Source of the DNA: Streptosporangium amethystogenes | GTDB lineage: Bacteria > Actinomycetota > Actinomycetes > Streptosporangiales > Streptosporangiaceae | DNA: 8,505 nt | Direction of reading: 5' to 3' | Assembly (NCBI RefSeq): GCF_000721075.1 | Contig: NZ_JOEQ01000085.1 | Location: 1 to 8,505, forward strand | Shown: piece by piece, positions 1 through 5,071 of the stretch | Layout of the letters: every line of letters starts with the position of its first letter | Numbering within the stretch: position 1 is the stretch's first letter | Notes under the pieces: model-generated | Told to the model about the DNA's origin: nothing | Database searches by the model: none | The model's input: only the letters and a program-made list of their open reading frames with translations | Made by a program: the position numbers and the translations under genes

Positions 1-209
1 GTAGTTCGCCGGTGCGATGGCCAGGCCGTCGTCGTAGTCGCGGATGATCTCTTTGAGCTTGTCCTTGGCCTCCGTCTTGCTCTTGCCGCTGGCCTTCTTG
101 ACGATGCGCTTCCCGGCGGGGGGTAGCCGACCGTCACCGAGGCGATCCAGCGCTCTCGCTGCTCGTCCCAGTGCGGGCCGTCGTCTCCCCGGCTGCGTCG
201 TGCGGTCAT
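1..209 (-). pseudogene. AICE tyrosine integrase, N-terminal part, frameshifted and cut by window edge
   Basis: This is the start of a site-specific tyrosine recombinase, seen only as its N-terminal, SAM-like/arm-binding region. From ATG at 209 the reading is MTARRSRGDDGPHWDEQRER then WIASVTVGY (29 residues). The frame then breaks within 112-122, next to a run of six G at 118-123, and continues in another frame as KRIVKKASGKSKTEAKDK, then IIRDYDDGLAIAPANY to the window edge. That Lys-rich stretch ending in a 'DGL' segment is how actinobacterial phage and AICE integrases begin; the family call is inferred from this and from the neighbours. The start overlaps the xis stop by four bases (ATGA, 206-209), so translational coupling is likely. 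The catalytic domain lies outside the window. One missing base explains the shift: either a true mutation that disables excision, or a homopolymer sequencing error. Confidence 0.72.
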
Positions 210-412
210 GATGCCCTCGCTTCCCGTTCGAGTAGAGCGATGTAGTCGGAGATGGCCGAGGCCGGGATGAGCCGGGTACGACCCTGGGTGACGGAGCGCA
301 GGCGACCCGCCCTGATCTGCTCGTAGATCACGCTGCGACTCATGCTGAGCAGGTGCATGGCGTCGCATATGCGATACAGCCGCCGTTCGCCGGGCGGTCC
401 GGGTGCTGTCAC
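206..412 (-). CDS. xis: Excisionase / helix-turn-helix DNA-binding protein (Xis)
   Basis: This is a 68-residue winged-helix protein of the excisionase (MerR-like HTH) family. It starts at GTG (412), which overlaps the rep stop by four bases. The domain runs from about residue 12: RLYRICDAMHLLSMSRSVIY is helix-turn-helix, EQIRAGRLRSVTQGRTRLIP holds the recognition helix and wing, and SAISDYIALLERE is the closing helix. In AICEs such as pSAM2 a small Xis sits between rep and int and is needed with Int for excision; that role is taken from the family. The ORF is intact. It is sandwiched between a deleted rep and a frameshifted int, so it may still be made but has no complete partner. No promoter of its own is visible; it was probably expressed through rep. 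Confidence 0.85.
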   Translation of the reverse strand: MTAPGPPGERRLYRICDAMHLLSMSRSVIYEQIRAGRLRSVTQGRTRLIPASAISDYIALLEREARAS

Positions 413-1347
413 CCGTCCTCCCGCTCGGTGGCGATCTTCCGAGCGGTGGCGACCTTCTGGCGGATGTGCTCGGCCATGATCGCCTCACCGGGGGAGTAGC
501 CCGATCCGGCGAACCGCCAGTGACCGAGTACGAGGGTCGTCTCGTCACCGAAGGCAGGAAGCCCGTGCCGTTCGCGTGCTTCGGCGCCCTTCGTGGCGTA
601 CTTGGCGATGTAGCCGGCCACCGCCCGCTCGCTCAACCCGTCCGCCGCCTGGTCGAGCAGGATGGGCCGGATGTCGAGCTGATCACCCCAGATCAGATCC
701 CACCGACCGAGATCACTCGGGGGAGAGGTGACCGTGACCCGCTGGACCGCCGGAGGGATCGCCCGAGTGAGCAGGCCGTGATCAGCCCAGCCCGGAGGAA
801 CCTCACTCCCGCCGCCCGGACCGTCGAGCCTGACGATGGCGTGGAAGTGCACCAGGCCGCGCCGCTGATACTCGGCCACCTTGGCGAACGACACCCGGAC
901 CCGCCTGGCGAACTCCCGACGGCTCAGCCCCGCCTCGCCGGCCAGGGTGCGCCGCACTTCCAGGGTGAAGCGATGCCACAGCGTGCCCGCGTGAGCCTGC
1001 CAGAGCACCGCGCCCACGTAGTCGTAACACCGGTCGCATACGGGTTGCCCGAGCCGTCCGTCTTCTGGCTCGTGGCGAGCACGGCAGCCGACCGGATGCC
1101 CGTGCTCACAGAGCTTGTCGCGCTTACAGGGACGGCAGGCCCGTACCGTCCCGCCCTTCTCTCGCCGAGTGTGCACCGGCCCGAACGAGGGAGCGGTGAG
1201 CGTGACGAACGCCCGAGGGTGGCCGCTCACCTCCTGTGGGACACCCTTGCCGCCGGACAGACCCGCCCGAATGAGTTGGAAGGTGTCGGCCCGGTAGACC
1301 TCCGAGCAGGACGGACACACCGAGGCCCGCCGGTTGCCGCAGGCCAC
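409..1347 (-). pseudogene. RepSA-family rolling-circle replication initiator, N-truncated and internally deleted
   Basis: This is the replication initiator of an AICE, which nicks the element at its double-strand origin. The 312-residue ORF shows the family landmarks: the zinc-type start CGNRRASVCPSCSEVYRADT, motif I FVTLTAPSFG (47-56), cysteines at 71, 74, 80, 88, 104 and 107, the metal-binding HUH motif HFHAIV (168-173) and the catalytic-tyrosine motif YIAKYATK (246-253). GTG at 1347 is only the first available codon. In full-length relatives, about 450 residues, the Cys-rich start is preceded by further sequence; here the frame runs straight into the antisense of a GntR gene, so the head is lost. 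After YIAKYATKGAE the ORF jumps directly to a C-terminal-like TTLVLGHWRFAGSGYSPGEA, without the long central block ending in HMLGF.GHF.TKSRRYS, which I expected from memory. It is probably non-functional, though the catalytic motifs survive. Confidence 0.82.
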
Positions 1348-1350
1348 CAG

Positions 1351-1657
1351 CAGAGGTATGGAGATCGACTCTGAGATCGAGCCCGAGGACTACTACGCCC
1401 ACCTGGAGCGCACCTACGGGCCGCTGCGCTGGATCACCTCGGTCCACACCCAGATGCCCTACGGCGAGACCTACGAAGACCTCAACATGGAGCCCATTGG
1501 CACTCCCTTGTTGCTGGTCCGCCGACTGATGCTCAGCAAGGACGGCCGCCCGCTGGAGTTCACCGAGATCGAAGCCCCCGGCGACCGTTTCGAAGCCGCA
1601 GCAGCCAGCGAGCATGACCAGGCCGGATCAGACGGTCAGGTCTCACTCAGGGTGTAG
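1351..1657 (+). pseudogene. GntR-family regulator, C-terminal UTRA fragment
   Basis: This is the C-terminal effector-sensing half of a GntR/HutC-type repressor. The readable part is PEDYYAHLERTYGPLRW, then VHTQMPYGETYEDLNM, IGTPLLLVRRLMLSKDGRP and LEFTEIEAPGDRFE, ending at TAG 1655-1657. The 'G.PLL.VRR...D..G.PLE.TE' run is the classic UTRA signature. No N-terminal winged helix is present: the in-frame sequence before about 1351 is the reverse strand of rep. KorSA-like GntR repressors control transfer and replication genes in AICEs, which fits the neighbourhood. In-frame starts exist (TTG 1334, ATG 1358) but without a convincing ribosome-binding site. Expect a pseudogene; a free UTRA domain is unlikely to act. 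Confidence 0.78.
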
Positions 1658-1950
1658 TGGGCTCAGACTTTCTTTACTGGTTCAAGGCAGCCCGCCTGCG
1701 GCGGCCTGAGCGCGTCGGGCGGTCGCTGGCCGCGCTGCGGCTCTCCGGCCGGTCGCGGCCCGCGCCGCCCCACGCGCTTCCTTAATCCCGGCGAGACAGT
1801 CGGACTAACAATTGAGCCAGATCAACGCTGCCTGTCCTGCTACGCCGTGCTATGAGCCGACGGCATACGAGGTGATTAGGTGGCAGGTGCTGTTCGTAAG
1901 AGTCCGATAAGCCTTTCTCTCCGAGGTGAATGATGTGATGGGCGCAGGCT
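1658..1950. other. Gene-free stretch with a GC-rich stem-loop cluster
   Basis: I see no credible gene here. The left half is very GC-rich and full of inverted repeats (described separately at 1692-1777). The right half, from about 1795, is moderate in GC and leads into the AT-rich lipoprotein gene. No T-tailed terminator was found for either flanking gene. Confidence 0.6.
1692..1777. repeat. Nested GC-rich inverted repeats (possible cruciform or origin-like structure)
   Basis: The outer arms GCGCGTCGGGCGG (1710-1722) and CCGCCCCACGCGC (1765-1777) pair at 12 of 13 positions. They enclose a perfect hairpin GCCGC-GCT-GCGGC (1729-1741) and the palindrome CCGGCCGG. A further hairpin CCGCC-TGC-GGCGG lies just outside at 1692-1704. 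The cluster sits between the truncated AICE genes and the cargo. Rolling-circle origins and transfer sites often look like this, but so do plain GC-rich intergenic repeats; function is open. Confidence 0.6.
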
Positions 1951-2427
1951 CTAATTCATGGGAGCAAGACTCACAAGCACAAGCGCAGTAGATTTTGCTG
2001 AGTCCACCTGAACTGCGCTTTCTATTTTCTGCTGCAGGGGTCCATATGATCTTAAGTCATTCAATGAATCAAATGACACGATTATGTGCTTCCATTTGTG
2101 TGACTCTAGATTATGTCTTCCAAGTTTTGACCATCCAAGCTGGTGCAAGCGCTCATATACCATGTTGCGAGCTTCTTCGAAGTTCGAAGCTCCGACGTCC
2201 ATCACCAGGATTTCGTCAATTTGCGTAGTGCCCTCCCAGGTGAAATCTGCTGGTGTCTGTAACACCACTCTGCCTACACTACGGACTGCTTTGACGGCGG
2301 CCGGGTCGACCTCTACTGTCTTGTGGAACCATGACACGCCACAGCCGGAGAGCATGAGTAATGCGAACAGGGTCGTGAGTGCGGATTTGACTATTGTGGT
2401 CGCGCGCTTGTGGTCGAAAATTATCAT
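1951..2427 (-). CDS. Small predicted lipoprotein, unknown function, AT-rich gene
   Basis: This is a 158-residue exported protein of unknown function. ATG at 2427 is chosen because GGAGAG lies directly upstream and the protein then begins with a textbook lipoprotein signal: positively charged KR, a hydrophobic stretch ALTTLFALLML and lipobox LSGC with the lipidated Cys at residue 29. The mature part has no membrane segment. It includes a short repeat-free alpha/beta-looking region (VGRVVLQTPADFTWEG, EEARNMVYERLHQLGW) and ends SLAPMN. The longer upstream reading frame has no signal at its start and is rejected. Base composition is odd: positions 2041-2100 have 20 G/C out of 60, far below the neighbours, which suggests acquisition from a lower-GC source. 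I do not recognise the family. It lies inside the island as cargo, transcribed on its own. Confidence 0.7.
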   Translation of the reverse strand: MIIFDHKRATTIVKSALTTLFALLMLSGCGVSWFHKTVEVDPAAVKAVRSVGRVVLQTPADFTWEGTTQIDEILVMDVGASNFEEARNMVYERLHQLGWSKLGRHNLESHKWKHIIVSFDSLNDLRSYGPLQQKIESAVQVDSAKSTALVLVSLAPMN

Positions 2428-2810
2428 GGGCTCTCCGTCATCTTGCCTGCCTATCTTGTTGTCGATGATGCATGCCAGATTACTGAGGATCTTTACCGTC
2501 GATCTAGTATGCAGGTTCTTATGACCTTGATGGGTGGCAGCCTGGAAGGCTACGAGGGCCCTCGTTCGCATCGAAGTGGATCAGGTGACGATCGCTCACT
2601 TCGCGACTCGCCGGCCGAGGCTAAGGCGATCAGCGCCGAGCCTCTCCTTCGTCGGCTTGCAAATGGGTTACCTGGGCTGAGATGACAGCAACGTCCCGTC
2701 CGGTGGCATTCGCCGACGTCCGTCCACATGACTTCGGTAATGGTCAGGGTGGGCTGGGCGGGATCGTTCGTCCGACTGAAAATGGACGGTCATGCTGCCG
2801 CGGGGCTGCC
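2428..2810. other. Gene-free stretch between the lipoprotein gene and repeat copy A
   Basis: The first ~100 bp must hold the lipoprotein promoter and are AT-rich, but I cannot point to a clear -35/-10 pair. The rest is GC-rich with short frames that resemble no protein I know. A plus-strand frame ending near 2680 (ATRRPRLRRSAPSLSFVGLQ) could be a gene fragment, but this is unsupported. Confidence 0.5.
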
Positions 2811-3077
2811 GTTCCTCGGGCCTGGCGGCCCTGCGGTACGGTCCCCTTGCCATCGGATGACGGGGCGGGCCGACGGCCGGAGGTGCTGTGTACAGCAGTC
2901 GGATACAGCAACACCGCCTCACACGATCACACGCCACCGGTCCTCATCTACCGCTTGAACGGGGCGAGGAACCCTCCACATCGTGACCGGCTCCCGTTTG
3001 CAATCAGACAGTCATGCTGCCGCGTAGCGCTCGGCTCTGGACGTGGCGCCCCGGTTTGTTGCCGGTTTATCTGCTCC
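2811..3077. repeat. Conserved non-coding leader, copy A (direct repeat)
   Basis: This aligns without net gaps to 6591-6857 at a constant offset of 3780. In 2881-3060 I count about 31 mismatches in 180 positions, and 2981-3022 is identical over 42 bases. Another conserved core is TGCTG-TGTA-CAGCA, a 5-bp inverted repeat that is GCTG-TGTA-CAGC in both copies (2885-2896). Mismatches show no third-position bias in any frame I tested, so the repeat is not a conserved gene. It directly abuts the broken DUF5919 gene. Confidence 0.85.
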
Positions 3078-3570
3078 ATCGAGAGGTTCTGGCCGCTTAC
3101 CCCTATCGGTCGGCGTGCCCCAAGTCGATCTGGCGCAACCTGATCAGCTCGGCCCGCAACGAGATCGTCTTCGCCGGGTACACCAACTACTTCCTGTGGC
3201 TGGAGCACCCCAACCTCGCCAAGGTCCTCAAACGCAAGGCCGAGCAGGGGTGCAAGATCCGGTTCCTGATCGGCGACCCGGACAGCGAGGTCACCCGCCG
3301 CCGCGAAGAGGTGGAGAACGTCCCGCTGACCGTCTCCACCCGCATCCGGATCACCCTCTCGGAGATCGAGTAGGTTCGGAACGTGCCCGGCATCGAAGCG
3401 CGCTTCGGTGACGAGCACATCGCGATGAGCGTCTTCCGCTTCGATTCGGAGATGCTCGTGACCCCGCACCTGGCCAAGCTCGTCGGCCATGACTCGCCGA
3501 TGATGCACCTGCGCCGTTACCAGGACGACGGGCTGTTCGACCGGTTTGGCTATCACGCCTCCCGCCTGGG
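3078..3570 (+). pseudogene. DUF5919-type HTH/PLD-like regulator, copy A: HTH missing, stop codon and frameshift
   Basis: This is the C-terminal, phospholipase-D-like part of the same protein as at 7923-8444. Its first 261 bp (3078-3338) match 8146-8406 with only about eight or nine substitutions. It reads YPYRSACPKSIWRNLISSAR, NEIVFAGYTNYFLW, LIGDPDSEVTRRREEVENVP, then TRIRITLSEIE and a TAG stop (3371-3373). The same frame resumes with VRNVPGIEARFGDEHIAMSV and LVGHDSPMMHLRRYQDDGLF, so the stop is a nonsense change within a formerly continuous gene (an AAG Lys codon is the simplest ancestor). Near 3565 the frame slips; a shift gives the more natural LWARARAGEAP. The N-terminal HTH is replaced by the leader repeat, which gives a chance in-frame ATG at 3014. 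No HKD catalytic motif is visible, so the PLD label is structural inference. Surely non-functional. Confidence 0.82.
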
Positions 3571-3746
3571 CACGTGCTCGCGCCGGAGAGGCCCCGTCGG
3601 CGCTGAGAGCGCTGAGCGAGGCGAGTGTGGTCCTGGCAAGCACGTCCGGAGCAGACAAAGACGTCCCCCAGGTGCGTGAGCTGCTGACCCGCTATCCCAG
3701 AGCACCTGGGCCTGCCGGCAGACCGGTCTCCATGCGGACCTGCCGA
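3571..3746. other. Tail region after DUF5919 copy A
   Basis: The plus frame beginning at 3567 continues open (APSALRALSEASVVLAST, DVPQVRELLTRYP) and could be the true C-terminal tail of copy A, or unrelated run-on sequence. It ends inside the antisense of the DUF6461 gene. Copy B lacks the equivalent, so it cannot arbitrate. Confidence 0.35.
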
Positions 3747-4361
3747 TCAGTCATTCAGGGGTTCCTCGCCAGGGAAGCACAGCTCCAGCATCTCTGGGGA
3801 GAAGTTGAGACCGGTGATCCTGCTCGCCAGGGCGAACGACTTCTCGATCGGGAAGTCGATGCACGAGCCGTCTATGTCGATGTCGTAGTCAGGGTCCAGC
3901 CCGACCTCGCGCATCTCCTCGATGAAACGGTCCGGATCGGTGCCTGATCGATCGTCTGGGAGTACCGGTTCAAACTGGACGACCGGCTCGCCGTCGACGA
4001 TATAGGCGAAGGTGTCCGAGGCGTAGTCGTGGCGGCAGACCGACACGACCTCGGTTCCCTGTGAGATCGGGATGTATATCTCGGGGTCAACGGCGATCTG
4101 CCATCCTCCTGGTTCGACGACCAGGGTCCAGTCGCCGATCTTCGCGGTGCCGATGTAGTCGGCTGCGTCGTCCCCCATACTTTTCGCCGAGCGCTCGTCC
4201 GATTCGTCGACCGCCACTGCCTCTTCCATGGTGCTCCCGTTCGCGCTGAATCGGCGGAGGACCTCCTCCGGAGCGAGACCCCGGACGAAGGACACACAGT
4301 AGATCTCATCTAATTCTTCGCAGTCGGAGAGCCAGCGGAATTCCTCGGGGCATTCTGTCAT
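3747..4361 (-). CDS. DUF6461 domain-containing protein
   Basis: This is a 204-residue cytoplasmic, strongly acidic protein of the actinobacterial DUF6461 family, function unknown. ATG at 4361 is supported by AAAGGAG five bases upstream; a GTG six bases earlier would sit on the Shine-Dalgarno sequence. Family features, recognised from memory, are CVSFVRGLAPEEVLRRFSA near the N-terminus, the GDWTLVVEPGGWQIAV strand pair in the middle, SQGTEVVSVCRHDYASDTF, a VVQFEPVLPDDRSGTDPD segment, and LASRITGLNFSPEMLELCFP at the end. The gene looks intact, and it is the only clearly complete gene near the right end of the island, just inside the tRNA-derived attachment site. DUF6461 genes are often found alone or beside small regulatory genes; nothing here shows its partner. 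Cargo status is inferred from position. Confidence 0.85.
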   Translation of the reverse strand: MTECPEEFRWLSDCEELDEIYCVSFVRGLAPEEVLRRFSANGSTMEEAVAVDESDERSAKSMGDDAADYIGTAKIGDWTLVVEPGGWQIAVDPEIYIPISQGTEVVSVCRHDYASDTFAYIVDGEPVVQFEPVLPDDRSGTDPDRFIEEMREVGLDPDYDIDIDGSCIDFPIEKSFALASRITGLNFSPEMLELCFPGEEPLND

Positions 4362-4527
4362 CGTCACTCCTTTGATCATGTGAGCGGCATGATTGCAGCC
4401 GTCGCCGACAAAAGGTGTTCGGAGGTCCGATTGGTGAAGGAACGTCGGTGGACAACCTCGGCCCAGGGATGTCTTCTGCGTGACTATCTGGGTGACAACG
4501 ACCGCGGACGGGGCCGGACAACGGTGG

Positions 4528-4542
4528 ACGGTCGTGGACCGT
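4528..4542. promoter_or_regulatory. Inverted repeat ACGGTC-GTG-GACCGT next to the attachment site
   Basis: Perfect 6-bp arms with a 3-bp spacer lie about 50 bp inside the tRNA-Val fragment, in the gene-free stretch 4362-4590. It could be an arm site for integrase or excisionase, or an operator. A related half site (GGTGGACGG) immediately precedes it. I see no gene in 4362-4590 beyond the start region of the DUF6461 gene. Confidence 0.45.
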
Positions 4543-4590
4543 ATGCCCAGGTCAACGCCGATATCGGCCCTGGTCACACCCCTGCTTGGA

Positions 4591-4639
4591 TCGCCTTACA
4601 AGCGAGATGTCACTGGTTCGAACCCAGTAGTGCCCACCA
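4591..4639 (+). tRNA. 3' fragment of tRNA-Val(TAC): candidate element attachment site (att), not a functional tRNA
   Basis: This is the 3' part of a tRNA. TCGC is the 5' anticodon-stem remnant, CTTACAA the anticodon loop with TAC (4597-4599), and GCGAG the 3' stem strand. The variable loop ATGTC is typical of tRNA-Val. The T-arm is ACTGG-TTCGAAC-CCAGT (4612-4628), the acceptor strand AGTGCCC, then A and encoded CCA (4637-4639). No 5' half exists upstream: no D-arm, no GGGCACT strand, and base 4590 (A) already mismatches the stem. Identity starting at the anticodon stem and running to CCA is the classic overlap left when a tyrosine integrase inserts into a tRNA gene. The fragment's 3' end faces right, so the element lies to its left, matching the int operon at the left edge. 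Confidence 0.88.
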
Positions 4640-4640
4640 C

Positions 4641-4680
4641 AAGCCCCTCACCTGCGAAATCAGGCGGGGGCTTTTCTTTT
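4641..4680 (+). terminator. Rho-independent terminator behind the tRNA-Val fragment
   Basis: AAGCCCC (4641-4647) pairs with GGGGCTT (4667-4673), an inner CCTG-CGAAAT-CAGG stem closes the hairpin, and TTTTCTTTT follows (4672-4680). It was presumably the native terminator of the chromosomal tRNA-Val gene and has been separated from the intact copy by the insertion. Confidence 0.88.
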
Positions 4681-4792
4681 GTTACGAGACCGCCTCGCCG
4701 TGTTGCTCAGCCGGATGTCGCCTCAACACGTGAACACACGCTTGTGTCATGCCCCTTGGCGCCTTGGGCAGGGCGAGGTGACTCTTCGGCCG

Positions 4793-4819
4793 TTGCCGTC
4801 GGCAATGATTCGCTACTCT
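4793..4819 (+). promoter_or_regulatory. Putative promoter with palindromic operator TTGCCG-T-CGGCAA
   Basis: The 13-bp perfect inverted repeat TTGCCGTCGGCAA (4793-4805) also supplies a -35-like TTGCCG. TACTCT (4814-4819) is a TAnnnT -10 box, though the 15-bp spacer is short. The toxin-like gene starts 32 bp further on, with AAGGAG (4839-4844) six bases before GTG 4851. Toxin-antitoxin operons usually autoregulate through such sites; the binding protein here would be the lost antitoxin. Inferred. Confidence 0.5.
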
Positions 4820-4850
4820 GAGTGAGGCGAGTGTGCGGAAGGAGTCTCAG

Positions 4851-5006
4851 GTGCATGAGCCGTATGGCTTTGAGATCGAGCCGGAGGTCCGTGAGTGGCT
4901 CGACAACCTGAGTGACAGCGACTCCAAACGGGTTGACGAGGTGGCTGGTCTACTGGCGGAACCGCTCCGACGATCGCCTTGCTGCGGCATCTGGCCGCGG
5001 CACTGA
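4851..5006 (+). pseudogene. HigB/RelE-like toxin (Gp49/DUF891 type), N-terminal remnant
   Basis: The first ~38 residues match the start of phage Gp49-like (HigB-type) mRNA-interferase toxins: HEPYGFEIEPEVREWLDNLS, then DSKRVDEVAGLLAE. GTG at 4851 has an excellent AAGGAG six bases upstream. At about 4958-4966 the gene breaks off, and the frame goes on as PLRRSPCCGIWPRH before TGA (5004-5006), which is antitoxin DNA read in the wrong frame. Intact toxins of this family are roughly 110-120 residues with catalytic basic residues in the lost C-terminal two thirds (for example the GG.REL.. strand), so the 51-residue product cannot be an active toxin. It lies just outside the tRNA-Val boundary. The remnant's family is recognised from memory of the motif FEIEPEVREWLD.L. 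Confidence 0.75.
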
Positions 5007-5071
5007 ATGCTGACGTGCGTCTCACCTCCAGTCATGATCTGGGCTCGGTGTGGTTCGAGCCTCACGCGGCC
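4964..5071 (+). pseudogene. XRE-type antitoxin, C-terminal remnant
   Basis: In the +1 frame relative to the toxin remnant, the sequence reads APTIALLRHLAAALNADVRL then TSSHDLGSVWFEPHAA. This is the usual tail of HigA-like XRE antitoxins, in which a 'PTIALLRRLAAALGA.V.L' helix closes the HTH domain. Normally the toxin gene ends and the antitoxin gene starts downstream; here the 3' two thirds of the toxin and the 5' part of the antitoxin were removed in one deletion. The usual stop after HAA is also gone: TGC (5072-5074) stands where TGA would be a one-base change away, and the frame stays open for another 116 codons without recognisable sequence. No start codon of its own with a ribosome-binding site remains. 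Confidence 0.7.

Noticed and set aside
403..1374. Long plus-strand ORF of 323 codons
   Set aside because: It lies wholly opposite rep, whose HUH and Tyr motifs are clear; the plus frame is Pro/Arg-rich with no recognisable domain, a usual GC-rich shadow.
2811..3077. Idea that the leader repeat is a broken transposase gene or insertion-sequence end
   Set aside because: No terminal inverted repeats or target duplication are seen at its edges, no frame resembles a transposase, and substitution pattern is non-coding.
3014..3373. Apparent start ATG 3014 for DUF5919 copy A
   Set aside because: The ATG lies in the leader repeat. Copy B has the same ATG (6794) leading to an unrelated frame, and copy mismatches are not codon-periodic, so the leader is not a coding start.
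2948..3658. Minus-strand ORF of 236 codons opposite DUF5919 copy A
   Set aside because: It is the antisense of a recognised domain, and a similar antisense frame opens at copy B only because the DNA is the same.
4371..4577. N-terminal extension of the DUF6461 gene to 4577
   Set aside because: The extra 72 codons do not resemble the family, and AAAGGAG is correctly placed for ATG 4361.
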